Of a stretch of DNA of 64,000 bases, positions 36,148 through 48,843 are shown in pieces. The DNA is from Rhizophagus irregularis (taxonomy: Eukaryota > Glomeromycota > Glomeromycetes > Glomerales > Glomeraceae). The stretch spans positions 3,720,001 to 3,784,000 of the forward strand of contig NC_089435.1 of NCBI RefSeq assembly GCF_026210795.1. The letters run 5' to 3'. The position numbers were made by a program, and so were the translations under genes. The notes under the pieces were generated by a model, which saw only the letters and a list, made by a program, of their open reading frames with translations, was not told the DNA's origin and made no database searches. The stretch's first letter is position 1. Each line of letters begins with the position of its first letter.

Positions 36148-37878
36148 TTACTCATCCAACTCATCAATATAAGTGGGAATTAGACAAGAATTATTGTCAT
36201 GTAAGTATTTTGTACATTCAAATTCTTTAAATAATTTAAAATGTTCACCCTTTGATTCATTATATTCATCTAAATCAATTCTAATATAAAATTCTTCAAA
36301 TATTACTTGATTCATTTCAATATCAATATATTCATCATAATAATAACCATCATCTCCATCACCTCCATCACCTCCATCACTTCCACTTCTATCATCCCCA
36401 TCATCCCCATCATCGTCTGTGGAATAATATGAAGTATCACTCATAATAATACATCTTTCATCCAATTGTTCAAGAAATAATGCAAGACTTTGACTTGTAA
36501 ATACTACCATTAATAAAAATGTAAAACTATATAATGAACTTGGTATTGATTTTGAAATTTCTATTGCTAATTCATTTGTCATTGTTATAGGAATTAAATT
36601 TTCATAAAATGTTTTTTCATTTTTTAATTCAATAATTTCCAATTTCTTTAATGATTTAAATAATAAAGGAATTTGTGGCAAAACATTTGCTGAAATATTT
36701 GCTCTAAGATGAATTAAATTTGAACAATAATTTGTTATATCTTCAATAAGTGAATAAGGTTGTATTATATCATCAAGTAAAAGTTTTGTTAAAATTACAT
36801 TACTATGAATTATAATTGATTTTATATCATAATATTGTACTGGATTATTATATATAATATTTAATTTCATATTATTCCTTTCTCGTTTAAAATTATTGAT
36901 CCTCAAATATTTTAAAGATGAAAGATGAGATCCTTGTAAATTATTACAATCTATTAATGTTAAAGTTGTAAGATTATAATATTCCATAAAATAATTGAAA
37001 GAGTCTTCCTCGTCAAGAAGATCACAAGCATGTAATGTAATATCTTGTAATGAGATTGGAAAATTAGGACCAATAATTGACATGAAACCTTTTTGAGCAA
37101 ATGAACAAATGAATTTTTTTAAATATCTTTGAGATCTTAAAAGTTGACGAATACCTTCATATAAAGAAGAATCAATAAAATTATCATTATCTCGTAAAAT
37201 TCCTAATTGCATTACTTCAATATTATGACATATATTTGATAAAGTGGTGAATATTTTTAGTTGATCTGGATGGTCACTACATTTAAATTCTCTTAATTTA
37301 ATTAAACATGATTTAGTTGATGTTAATGATGAGAATTTGAAAGGATTTAAAAAATTTAAATCTGTTGCTAAATCTAATCTATATAATGTTGGACATTGTA
37401 ATAAAAACATTTTACATAATTCTTCCGCCATTATTAATTGATTTTCAATATTTTGTCGATTTCTTTCTCTTTTAATTTCTTTAGGCCATAATTCTTGTAC
37501 ACTTTTAAATACGCTATGATATTCTAATTCTCTTAAATATGAAGTATAATTAAAAAATGGTCTTTCTTTACTACAAATTTCCAATAATTCACTTATATTA
37601 ATATTATTTAATCTTTTTGTTAGGTTAAATCTTGATTCTGGTGAAAGAAAACTTAAATATGTTATAATCAATTTAGAGGATGGTAAATACCAATTAAATG
37701 TATTTCTCCATAATATTGGAATAACATGTCTACAAAAATCTCGATTAACCAATAAACAATTAAATAATGTCTTTCTTATATCTAAAATTGTATTAAGAGG
37801 GTTATCATTTATTACTTCCTCATTATAAATTTCACAAAATATCTTTTCTAAACATAATGACGGTAAAGGTTTTCTCAT
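36148..37878 (-). CDS. F-box-like / leucine-rich protein with acidic insert (576 aa)
   Basis: Single exon, ATG at 37878. The F-box-like N terminus is LPSLCLEKIFCEIYNEEV, then LFNCLLVNRDFCRHVIPILW (about 5-70), the same layout as the protein at 10672. Leucine-rich segments follow (LTTLTLIDCNNL, LKYLRINNF, LKKLEIIELKN). Near residues 490-525 there is a low-complexity Asp/Gly block (DDDGDDGDDRSGSDGGDGG), encoded by CATC/CACCTC microsatellite DNA, which looks like an expansion inserted in the repeat domain. By family it is a possible SCF ubiquitin-ligase substrate adaptor. Confidence 0.8.
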   Translation of the reverse strand: MRKPLPSLCLEKIFCEIYNEEVINDNPLNTILDIRKTLFNCLLVNRDFCRHVIPILWRNTFNWYLPSSKLIITYLSFLSPESRFNLTKRLNNINISELLEICSKERPFFNYTSYLRELEYHSVFKSVQELWPKEIKRERNRQNIENQLIMAEELCKMFLLQCPTLYRLDLATDLNFLNPFKFSSLTSTKSCLIKLREFKCSDHPDQLKIFTTLSNICHNIEVMQLGILRDNDNFIDSSLYEGIRQLLRSQRYLKKFICSFAQKGFMSIIGPNFPISLQDITLHACDLLDEEDSFNYFMEYYNLTTLTLIDCNNLQGSHLSSLKYLRINNFKRERNNMKLNIIYNNPVQYYDIKSIIIHSNVILTKLLLDDIIQPYSLIEDITNYCSNLIHLRANISANVLPQIPLLFKSLKKLEIIELKNEKTFYENLIPITMTNELAIEISKSIPSSLYSFTFLLMVVFTSQSLALFLEQLDERCIIMSDTSYYSTDDDGDDGDDRSGSDGGDGGDGDDGYYYDEYIDIEMNQVIFEEFYIRIDLDEYNESKGEHFKLFKEFECTKYLHDNNSCLIPTYIDELDE

Positions 37879-39566
37879 ATTTGTGATCTCCGCAGTCTCC
37901 GCAGTATTGGAATTTTTTTAAATTTTTTTATAAAAAAAATAAAAAATAAAAAATAAAAAATTTTTTTTAAAAAAAAGGGAAAAAAAATAGGATTTTCTTT
38001 TGAGTACAATTTACTTCAGGAGTGACATTAAATATTAAATATTGTAATGTTACATAAAACCTTAGGCGTTCATTGTTATTTTATAATAATAAACACAAAG
38101 ATCTCCTTCACCTCATAATAAGGTTTTATTTTACCGTAAAGAAAGAAAGATATTACCCATGATAGCATATAAATAAACAAACGCTTTTTCACCCTTTCTT
38201 GTAATCTTTATTTATTATTTAAATTGTTTACTCCATTTGTACTTCCCTCGCAACTTACCGTATAAGTCCCATGATATTTAGATTTAAATAAAACGTGGAA
38301 TTTTGTAAAAAAAAAAAGAAACGCAGTATGAAAACTATAAATATCAAACTAGAATTATTTATCAGTTATATAATTATATCTGCATAAATTACGTTGCATA
38401 ACCGAATGACTCACGTTACATACGATACATATTTGTTTTATTTTTAGTTACACGTCTCCGTAACTCCATTTGGTTAATCAGTATCACATTGAATTCCTGA
38501 TTTAGAAAATTAATTATCCAATCCGATCGGCAAAAAAATTGATTGATTTTATTTTAAAGATTGGTCAAAGTAATCAAAGTACCACCCCTAATGAATGACC
38601 GTTGATCGGCGCTAATAAAATCTGATCTAATTGTTGTTTTTTTTTTCCTTGAGAATATTAGATCAGCGTTTCATATTTAGGATATTTAGCGATTAATTCA
38701 TGTGAAAATTTAAAGAAAGAAAGTGTTGTATTACTTGTATAAATTCACATGATAATTTGCTTAAAAATTTCAAAACGTTACGCAAAATATGAACTGATCA
38801 AACAAGGGTTAACCCATGCCATGTGGGTAAGTACTTGCATTGTTATTTGTATATAAACTATTATGGTCATATTAGAAATCAATAAATAAAATATGGTATT
38901 ATTATTATGGTTAAATTAAATATAGGTAAATTAAATCATAAAACTTATAATACCATAACAGGTTAAAATTGTACAACAGTAACAATTTTTTTGTTACGAT
39001 GGCCAAAATAAGAAAATTTTGAAAAAAAAACATCTTTTTTGTAATATTTTTTCAATATAGATTTTCATCAATTCTCATTTCTCATCAGATGAATAATCCT
39101 TCACGGATATTAGATAATATAAATCTTACGTGATACAAAAGTTATATGGATTTTCATGAATTCTCATCAGATGACGGATATTAGATAATATAATATTTAT
39201 ACTTAAATATTATTGGATGAAAAAAAATATTACTTATAAGGTGGAAATACTTTATTGGGGACAAAAATATTTTTACTTGAACACTAAATTAACCTAATAA
39301 TCAAAATTAGCAATATTTCCATAACCAACTTCCCTTATAAAGTAATTTAATCTCCATATCAAATTTGTTTATCTAACCTTTTTGAGAATCAAGATAAGAT
39401 TTTCATATTAAAAATTTATTAACGTTTCGGCGATTCTCCTTTTATGTATATCTCTGGGAAGGTCTAAACAACTTATAAATACACAAAATATTTCTTTCTT
39501 TTTTAAATAGATTCTTTATAAAAAAATTAATCTATTTTTTTTAAAAAAAAAAGAATCTAAAAAAAT
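37879..39566. other. Divergent intergenic region, no gene seen
   Basis: AT-rich. The phrase TCTCATCAGATGA occurs twice (about 39082 and 39160) within repeated TTTTCATCAATTCTCATTTC / ATTTTCATGAATTCTCATC text, a roughly 80-base imperfect tandem duplication. Nothing else noted. Confidence 0.45.
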
Positions 39567-41140
39567 ATGTATTTAATTACAGAAATATGTTTAAGTTTAA
39601 TAGGTCTATTAATTTATTTGATAATAAAATATCCTGATAGAAGTATTGCTACTAGATCAAGACCTGATATTAATGGTAATAAAGGTTATCCACTTATTGG
39701 TAATCTTATATCAGTTCTCAATAATGATGTAGTTCTTCTTATGCATTGTACTTTGATGGAATATGGTCCTGTTTCGTAAGTATGCCATAATTCGATATGA
39801 TTTAATATGTTTCTTGTACCAAACAGGAAAGTAATATGAAAAAATTCCTATCAGTTTATGTATTGTTTTATTTATTTGATGGGGGAATAATGATATCGGT
39901 CTATCCCTCATCCAGTCATTTGGATTACTGCGATCTGTGATGACCAATAAGAATTAATGCTATTGATGCTATTGATACTATTAATGCATATCCCTATGCA
40001 TATCCCCTAGTCGACTAATCAATAATTACATTACTAGAATTTTAATATGTACGATATATTTGCATCATTTCATATTTAGGACATATACAATTCCCGTATT
40101 AGGAAGACAAATTACGGTTAACAGCCCCGAATTATTAGAACACGTAATGAAAAGTATTCTATCATATATTCATTTTATATTAACAATCATTTCTTTAAAT
40201 TGAACGAATAATAAAATGATTGAACGAACAATGCTAAAAAAATTTTTTTTTTTTTCTGTTTACGTAATTTAAGCAAAATTTGATAATTATGTTAAAGGAA
40301 CAATATTTTCCAAAATAGTTTATGATGTATTAGGTGATGGTATTTTCAATGCTGACGGGTAAGTTTTATGTTAATAATATTTATAATATTTAAAAATTAA
40401 AATATTTTTTGTTAATAGAGAAATGTGGAAATTTCAAAGAAGATTAGCAAGTCATTTATTTCGTGGACAAAATTTTCGTGATGTTATCTGTGTAGTATTT
40501 GAAGAAGAAACAAAAATTTTACTTAATATTTTACAAGAAGCTGCAAAAAAGGGTGACGTAATCGATCTACAGGATATATTTTTTAGATTCACTCTAGATT
40601 CGTTCGGAAAGTAAATATTATAATAATTTAATTTAAGTATATTTTTTAAATATATTAACCATTTCATTTCTTAGGATAACATTTGAAACTGATTTTGGTT
40701 CTTTAACAAATCCTAATGAACCAGTACAATTTGCTGAAGCATTTGATTTCGTTCAAACTATGATTGATAAAAGATTTATAAATCCCATATGGCCAATTAC
40801 TGAATTACTTACAAAAGATGGTGCTAAAATGCGTTCTTCTTGTAAATATTTATCAAATTATGCTTATAATATCGTTAAGAAAAGAAGAGATAATGAAGGA
40901 TCATTAAAAAATAATGATATTTTAAGTATGTTTATGAATGCTGAAATTAATGATGAAAATGGAAATATGAGAAAATTAAGTGATAAAGAATTAAGAGATA
41001 TTGTCTTGAATTTACTTATTGCTGGTAAGTATTAACATAAAAAAGAATTTATTCAATTTCGATTTAAAGTAACAAATATTTTTATTTTAAAAAAATTAGG
41101 ACGTGACACTACTGCGCAGGTAATTTAAAAATTTAATACA

Positions 41141-41176
<36 letters not shown>

Positions 41177-41884
41177 ATTACATTTTTAATTATGTATTCT
41201 ATAGGCAATTTCATGGATGATGTATAATATTATGGTACATCCAGATGTTGAAGAGAAATTAATAAAGGAAGCAAATTCATCCGAAAATCTAATCCCAAGT
41301 TACGATGAGATTAAAAAATTCAAATATGCACATGCTGTATTCCATGAAACGTTGAGATTACATCCTTCAGTTCCAAAGAATAATAAGGTAATTAAAATTA
41401 ATTTCATTTCAAAAATTATAGCTTGAATTAATTTTTGTATTTTAATAGTTGTGTATAAAGGATGATGTATTACCTAATGGAATACCTATTCATGCTGGAG
41501 AATGGGTTTCTTGGTCTAGTTGGGCTATGGGAAGAGATGAAAGAATTTGGGGAAAAGATGCGCAAAAATTTATTCCAGACCGATTTTTGGAAAATGAGAG
41601 GCCAAATCAGTATAAATTTAACAGCTTTAATTGTGGCCCAAGAATATGGTAAATTATAATATTGATGATCAAGACGTTATAATAATTATGCTTATATTCT
41701 TTTTTTTCATTTAAGTCTCGGACAAAATTTTGCTACGGTTGAAGCGTTAACAGTTGCAACGACGATATTAAAACAATTCAAATTTGAATTATTGCCTGGT
41801 CAAAAATCACCACCTGATTTTGCACAATCAATAACGTTACGAATGAAAAATCCTTTATTGGTTAAAGTTCATTTTCGACAATAA
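39567..41884 (+). CDS. Cytochrome P450 monooxygenase (493 aa, 9 exons)
   Basis: Exons: 39567-39775, 40080-40153, 40274-40358, 40419-40610, 40675-41024, 41100-41119, 41205-41387, 41449-41648, 41716-41884; sum 1482 nt. An N-terminal membrane anchor (residues 1-25, ICLSLIGLLIYLIIK) implies ER attachment. The I-helix motif AGRDTT (about 303-308) sits across the 20-nt exon 6. The ExxR pair is in FHETLR (E358, R361). The heme loop FNCGPRICLG (F431, Cys438) crosses the exon 8/9 junction. The stretches WKFQRRLASHLFRG and FRFTLDSFGKITFETDFG resemble the CYP86/CYP52/CYP704 side of the family, which includes fatty-acid omega-hydroxylases; the substrate is inferred from that likeness only. Confidence 0.93.
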
Positions 41885-42843
41885 CCAAATTTGTGTTTTT
41901 ACAGTTAAATTTGGGTTGATTTTGTTATTAACTGTAGAGGGATGATTTTATTGTATTATGCTTTTCAAAGTCGCTTTTATTGTCACTCTAATTTTGATTG
42001 TTTGTCTAAATGGATATACTGTATAATTAAGTTCCTTTGATAAGTAAAAGTAGAGTTTATATAAATTATTAATTAATTAATTGCATAGTCTAAAATTTTA
42101 TATGATATAATTATTACTATAAAATAGCGAGAACATAACTTACTTATTAATTATTTAAACAGTAAATTTTTTTCTAAAAATTAAGAAGTAAAAATGATAA
42201 AATTGTAACAAATTTATTTAAAAATACTTTTTGGAGGCGTGACTTTTTGGGCTTATAATAACACAAAATATTAAAATTCAGAATTATTGGATTAACGTCT
42301 GTTCGAACTCATTATCCCAAAATCTTTTTTTTTTATTCCGATGAATATGTCACGTGTGTGCTATTTTTTTTGGATTTTTGCGTTAACAAAGACTCTTCTG
42401 AAATGTGTGCCATCATTTGCAAAAAAAAAAATTTATAAAATATGGTAAATATTACCAGAGCATTACAATTTGAAATTTTTTATTTGATTTTAACCAGTAA
42501 AAGGTTTATAAGTCTGGTGATTTTCATTCTGGGTAAAATTCAATTTCTATATTAAGCACTACCATCACTGTAATAATTTAATTAGCCTTTTTAAAGTCAT
42601 TGGTTTTAAGAAAGATTAACATAACAATGATCTGACTTAAATATAGTATTTAGTTAGTCGATTTATACTTTTTTAAAGGAAAGTGAGTATCTTCAAGAAG
42701 GATTGTTTATTTTTTTTTTTTCGGAAATTTAGATATAAAATTACAAAAAATAATTATAGGTTATTAATGAATTATAATAATGGTAATTATAGAATAAATT
42801 TTTGAATTTTTTGAACTATATCATATTATAATATATATATTTT
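41885..42843. other. Intergenic between converging genes
   Basis: AT-rich; one CACGTG at about 42350. No gene seen. Confidence 0.45.
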
Positions 42844-43366
42844 TTAAAATAAAATTATAGCAGCCATAACAACACCGGCGGCGGCGGCATTAACCATTCC
42901 AGCTCGTGCAGGAACGGGTTCAGCAGCGTTTGATGAGCTTGATGAACTGCTTTGGCTGGCGCTTGGTGAGGCACCGCTTGCTGATGCGCCTCCTGAAGGT
43001 GAAACCGTTTTCGAGACTGTACCGCTTACAGAAAAAACAGAACTAACGACTGTTGTTGGACTAGGAACCACCGAAAGGGATGTAGAACTTACTGTAACAG
43101 GTGCTTTTAAGATTGAAGATAAATAATTAGTACATATATATTAAAGGAAGGGATTGTAAGGAACTTAACTTACGTGATACGAAGCTGGTACTTTCAACTG
43201 GAATAGTAGTAGTAGAGGTAGTTGGAACAGGAACAGTTGTTGGAGCCACATCTACACTGGTAACTGTTGAAGGTGCACCTGCATCTGGCGCTCCTTGAGA
43301 TTCAATATATCTTGGTAAACAAGAAATGATGAATAAGACGATGAAGAATAAAGTAATTGATTTCAT
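42844..43366 (-). CDS. Secreted Ser/Thr/Pro-rich, probably GPI-anchored protein (150 aa)
   Basis: Two exons: 43366-43174 and 43103-42844 (intron GTAAGT...AAAAG), 453 nt joined. A signal peptide MKSITLFFIVLFIISCLP leads into a Thr/Pro/Val-rich region, then a Ser-rich block (SASGASPSASQSSSSSSSNA). The C-terminal hydrophobic tail GMVNAAAAGVVMAAIILF after small residues is the GPI-attachment pattern. It is probably an O-glycosylated cell-wall or surface protein. The second exon is much more GC-rich than the surroundings. There is no enzymatic domain. Confidence 0.8.
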
Positions 43367-45023
43367 TTTTGCGATTGATTATAAATTAATTGAAAAAGGT
43401 ATCTGATATTATTTTAGATTATTTAGATTATGGTAATTATTGAAATAAAAACTTGATTTTGAAAAAAAAAAGAAAAAAAAATTTAACCTCTTTTTATAAG
43501 AAACTGTGAATTAAATTTATAAGATGGAAAAATAAATTATATCATTATGATGAACTTGGCGTTTCTTTTCAAATCTTTATAACTTCCATTTTTTTTTCTT
43601 GTGAATAATAATCACAATACGATAGAGTACAAAGATTATTTTTGCAATTGCTTGGAAAAAATTTAATTATAAATCATTATTTATTTAATTATCTTGTGTT
43701 CGGTCTGTTATAGATTAGTCTTTGGGGCAATGTATAAAGTAATATTAATAGATGATGTAATAATGACCAATTAATTAGATCAACTTATACGTAGACAAAA
43801 ATTCGTGTTACAATAAGTATTTCCTCGATCATCTCATATGGTATCATAATGCCATAATTCTGGTAAAAATTTTATCTGAATATCAGATTACTGCAAAAAA
43901 TTGTACTTTCTTTAAATCACTATGACGAGCAAGTGATTGTAACGCAAATATGTTCGGAAAAATCTTTTTGGGTGTACAAATCAAAAAAAAAAAATAAAGG
44001 GATTTTTCCCAATTGTTTTCTTTGCCAAGTCTTTTCGCCCATTTATATAATTGTTTGTCGGTTTCACAAGACTACTCTCTTATAGAAAATAATAATAATT
44101 TTTTTTTTTTTCGTGGTTCTCAAATTTAAGCCGTTTACATCAAGTAAAATTATGTAATTTTTTTATTTTATTCTAAAAAAAACTTAGACATGTGATTAAT
44201 TTTCTAAAAAAATCTTGAGACAAAAATACATAACCGATCGGTAAATCAAAAATTAGCGGAAACCGCTAATTACAAATTTTTCGAGCGAATTTTACTGGAT
44301 CATACATATTATATTGCTTTTTTCCGTTTTATAATTTAATATATAATGTACTTTACTCCTATTATCCGACCCTTACAGTTCCTTTTTTTGGGGGACGTCC
44401 GTAACCACCAAAACACGTGACCGATTTTGCCGATCATGTCTAAGATAGTTAGATCAATTTATAGAAATTTTTAATACAAATATTATTCAGCATAATCTCT
44501 ATGGGAATAAATACTTTCTTTCTCTACAAGTTTGATTAGATCTTTTTTTATAAACAAAGATCATAATTACTATTGGCTAATTTATCATGTTATTTATAGA
44601 TTTTAGGATTTTTAACTATACTAGTTTGATTAGGGTTAAAAGAAAGGATTATATCACATTTTTGCTATTTTATATTTAAATTTGTAAAAGTTAACATTAG
44701 CAAAAAAATCATCATTTAAAACCCATATTTTCTCTCTAAGTAAATTTGCAAAAAAAGCAAAATGCATATAAAATTCAATTTTAAAATCCATATAGGGGTT
44801 TTGCTAAGTTTATTTGAAAAATAAAAATGAAATTTTCTCAAAAATTAATCACATTCTGGTAATTTCTTAGTAATTATGCTGGAAAAATCTTATAGCAAAG
44901 CAGAATTATGTAATTATTGTAAAATATTTATTACTAGTATTATGCTCATTCATTTTTCCATTTTTATTAAATATTTTGAGAGACTTGAATTTTTTCAGTT
45001 AGTTAATATTGAAAACCTATATA
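43367..45023. other. Intergenic, no gene recognised
   Basis: AT-rich with A/T homopolymers and one CACGTG at about 44415. No coding sense in any frame that I can see. Confidence 0.45.
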
Positions 45024-45330
45024 CAGTCAATTTTCTATAAATGCATTCCCCTTGGAATCAGGTATAAGAGTGCATTTAAAGAGGATATGCATTTATAGAA
45101 TGCATATAAATCTATATGATATTAATCTAAAATTAAGGTAATACAAAAATTTTATAAGTAAACTATATAAAATTTTTTTATAAAGGATGCATTTACAGAA
45201 TATATATATATATAAACTGTGCATTTAGCATTAAGGTCCAAGTTGGGACTAGATAAAAGGTGCATTATAGAGGGTACACATTTATAGAGGATGTGTATTT
45301 ATAGAGGGTGCATTTATAAAGAATTGATTG
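45024..45330. mobile_element. Tc1/mariner-like MITE with TA duplication
   Basis: The left end is CAGTCAATTTTCTATAAATG; the right end on the other strand is CAATCAATTCTTTATAAATG (3 differences in 20). TA lies outside both ends (45022-45023 and 45331-45332). The interior is filled with variants of TGCATTTATAGAGGGTGCAT in both directions. No coding capacity. Confidence 0.72.
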
Positions 45331-47150
45331 TATCATTTTTTTTATTTGTCATACGCATAGTTTTTTAATACAATAATACTGGCTAAAACTGCTCCACTTT
45401 AAACATTTTTCTTTTTGAAATGTGATTAGTCATTCATTTTATTTTACATATTTCTGCTTCTTATTAAATATTTTACAATCTAAAAAAAATGTAAATAATT
45501 TTATTAGCATTTACTGTTAATATATATAATGAAATAAAATGATTAATTTTATTTTCATTATATCATTTTATTTTTATTTATTATTTTGTATTATTAATAT
45601 TAATTTATTTTTTACTTTATAAAAAGGAATTATTAATTGCTATAGTTATCAAAAAGATAACAACTTATAAATTCTAAATTAATAGAAATAAGTAATTAGT
45701 TAAAAAAACTATTTATTTATTTTATTTATATAATTAAAAAAATAAATACAACTTAATTATATATTTTAATTAATAAATTAATTTAGTTTCAGATTTAAAA
45801 TAGTATATTTTAATTCAAATGTTAGTATATTTTTAAATGTAATAAAAGGTAAAATCTTTTATATTATAAAAAATTCTTCAATTCAAAAAAAGTATAATTA
45901 TATAAAATTTTAGACTTAATTACTATTATAATTTCATTATAATAGATTAATAAAGTTACAATAGTATTACAATATAAAATGATAAGTTTCTTTATTATTG
46001 TTTAATATTTATTTTTTTTCTTTATTATTTTCCATTTGCTTTTTAGATAGTACTTAAAAAATGCAAATATTAGTATATTTTCAACTTGAGCAATTCTATT
46101 CTAAAAAGTAACCTTAATTTGAATTTAATTAGGTTTATTTTAAGATGCAATCTCAATTTAAATCTGAATAATTCTATTCTAAAAGTAATCTTAATTTGAA
46201 TTTAATATTTTAAGATGCAATTTCAATTTAATTAAAAGTAATTTTAATCCAAATTTAAATAGTTTTATCCTAAAGAGTAATTTCAAAGAAACATCAATTC
46301 AAATCTGAGTAATTTGTATTATAATAATTATAATAGTATTTAAAAAAAAAATTTGAAATAGATATTAATATTATATAATATAAAGTAATTACCATAAAAT
46401 CCTGATTATAAGCACCCCCCAAATATAAGCACCCCCAGATTTTTATATTACCTGAAAGTAAGCATCTTTGACCAACACTATGATAATTTTGGCCAATAAT
46501 ACAATATACCAAATATATAAATTTACCCAAATATAAGCACCCTATAACAAAAAAAGGTTGCTTATATTCGGGACTTTATGGTAATTGCAATTAAGTTTTT
46601 AATTTAGAACTTAGAAGTATTTTATTATGTTTTTTTCTTAGATTTTTTCACTAAAGTTTTTTTTTTTTTTGTCTTTTTATCTTCATCTATTACTTTGCAA
46701 TTATTAATATTAATTTATTTCTTTTATTACAAAAAAAGGAAAAAAAGGAATTATTAAATTGCTATAATTATTAAAAAAATAATTTTGATATTTTTTTTAA
46801 TAAAATAGAGATAGAATTGGTTAAAAGAGATATTTGCAGTACTTGTTTCACTCATACATTCATTAAAAGAGTAGAAATAAAGTATTTGTTTATATTTTGT
46901 AAATTAATATTTTATACTTTGATTAATAAATTAACCTAGTTTTTAGATTTAAAATAGTGTATTTTAATATATATTCAGATGATAATATATTCTTAAATGC
47001 AATGAAAGGCAAATTGTTTTATATTGTTGAAAATGTATTGATTCAGCTTTCTGAATTTCTAAAGTATATAAATTCAGTAATACAAAAGAGCTAGTATAAT
47101 ATGAATTGGTAAGTTTCTTTATTATTATTTTTTCTTTACTAAAGCTGTGC
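45331..47150. other. AT-rich spacer around the 46.4-kb MITE
   Basis: Outside the MITE it is very AT-rich. Around 46090-46300 the phrase CAATTCTATTCTAAAAAGTAA / AATTCTATTCTAAAAGTAATC / AGTTTTATCCTAAAGAGTAATTTC repeats about every 75 bases, a degenerate tandem repeat. No gene. Confidence 0.4.
46387..46586. mobile_element. Inverted-repeat element (MITE), about 200 bp
   Basis: The left arm reads AATTACCATAAAATCCTGAT then TATAAGCACC; the right arm on the other strand reads AATTACCATAAAGTCCCGAA then TATAAGCAACC. The arms span about 30 bases with few mismatches. Inside, ATATAAGCACCC recurs three times. Target duplication is unclear because the ends are themselves TAATT-like. Confidence 0.68.
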
Positions 47151-48345
47151 TCACGAAGTGATTTTTCCGCAAGATTGCTCAATGACCTCACCTTTTTTAT
47201 TTCCCCTCTTATTATCCAATTCAAGAAGAGTCCACCCCTCCAACAGCAAGATAATATGACCAAGGATTTTTTCCACTATATCCTTCATACTCACATCTTC
47301 GTACGCGACAAATAGAGACTTCAAACGATAGTTTCCCTTCATTGTCGTGCGTACATTCATGATCCTTCAAAATTTTCTTCGTTCGAAAAGATTTTTTTTT
47401 TGTTTATGTTTTTCTTCTATGATAATAACAGATTTGTATATGTATAGTTAAAATGAATAAAGGCGTGGCTAAGCTCCAAGACGCTCAGCGAAACCCTGTC
47501 TAAAATTATCTTTTTTGACCTCGATTAAACCAATAATTCGTCCAGTCCTCGATCAGCTTCTCTGGTACTATATTTACTTGATCTTTGAATGGTAAATTGC
47601 AGAGGCGAAGAATAGATATTTTTTGTGACCTCATAGGATACATCGATGCAATGCGAGTTTGCAACTCATCAAGAAGTTTGCGCAACGCTCTTTATATTTC
47701 TCATTCTTAGTAACCACACGAAAAAATGGCATACACATCAACTTCATCATCGCCAAGCCCATAAGCTCGCACACTTTCGGAAATGTCCATTCATAAACAC
47801 GGCTAGTTTGAAGTTGCCTTTGATGCTAGAGACTGCAATATCTTTCGAAACGAGACATCATTCCTAGATGAATATCTCATAAAGTTGAGCACCATTTCAT
47901 CATTTTCGAGCGCGGGTGGTTGGTACATATCACATATTAAATTTTTGAGTCCATTGAGGGTTGCATGTTCGATATTCACCGCCCACTTGACAGCGCAGAA
48001 GTCTGCAACACAATTGCTTGGTTAGTAAAAAAATTTCGGACAGTAGTTTGATAGTGATATCAGTCTAGGATTTGCTTTTTACAAATAATACAGCTTTCAT
48101 AACTTAAAAAATTCGCTGGAAAAAAAATCATACCATAGACAAACTTGTTAAACAACGTCCGTAATGAGGCAACCTCGTCAAGTGATTCAAGTAATTACTG
48201 TTCACGACTCGAAATGACGGTTGAGTTGGGTGGGTTGACTAAGACATGAATACTCTTATTAGACGGTTTCTCAGGCCAATAATCTTCCTATTACTCTGAT
48301 TTTTTTGCATAGCGTCTTTGAGGTCACCAACAAGTCTAACATTTC
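47151..48345 (-). pseudogene. Crinkler (CRN)-like gene relic
   Basis: Read on minus from about 48345: VRLVGDLKDAMQKNQ, a gap, then YWPEKPSNKSIHVLVNPP (the spacing of the CRN header, whose end carries a short IHV-type motif), an in-frame stop, and SLDEVASLRTLFNKFVYG with a GTATGA donor. Next come VKWAVNIEHATLNGLKNLIC and FRKILQSLASK, a TAG, then YEWTFPKVCELMGLGDDEVD, and with further stops a stretch to NIVPEKLIEDWTNYW. The last piece (47360-47151) is FVAYEDVSMKDIVEKILGHI. The ordered fragments fit a CRN-type protein family repeated in glomeromycotan fungi (recalled, not searched). At least four frame breaks make it dead. Confidence 0.55.
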
Positions 48346-48843
48346 GGCTTATATATTATTATTGGCTAAATTTCCATATATATGAGGACAAGTATCATAT
48401 GAAAAAATTATAAAATACTTATGTGAGATTACTCGGTCAGCAGGACGACTTCTGTTTTGGGGTTGGGTTGTAACACATGTTTAGCTTTTTATTGGAGTAT
48501 TTATTAATTAAGTGAATTACATGTGATCAGAATCAAAATTGAGCTTGTCAATCTTGGAAGTTATTTTCCTTAAACAACTAAGTAGAAGTTTTTCCGCTAA
48601 TTTGTACTTTTTCATGTGAATTTCTTTCTTTTTTTAAAGCGCTTTCAAAATAATTTCACTTACACTGCAGCATGCGGATCTACGTATAGCTTAATAAAAA
48701 CAATGAAAATTCGGGATTAATCTCAAAATGGAACTCTTAAATCTTAATGTATGAAGAAACCCCCGTTCAAGAAAACGCATTTGTAAGTTCTTAATCAACG
48801 AGACTACCTTCGCCATATTGAGATTATTAAAGAATATAAAAGG

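Noticed and set aside
46964-47263. Minus-strand open frame overlapping the Crinkler relic end
   Set aside because: A different frame from the fragment that fits the relic; it runs into AT-rich DNA with no protein sense.
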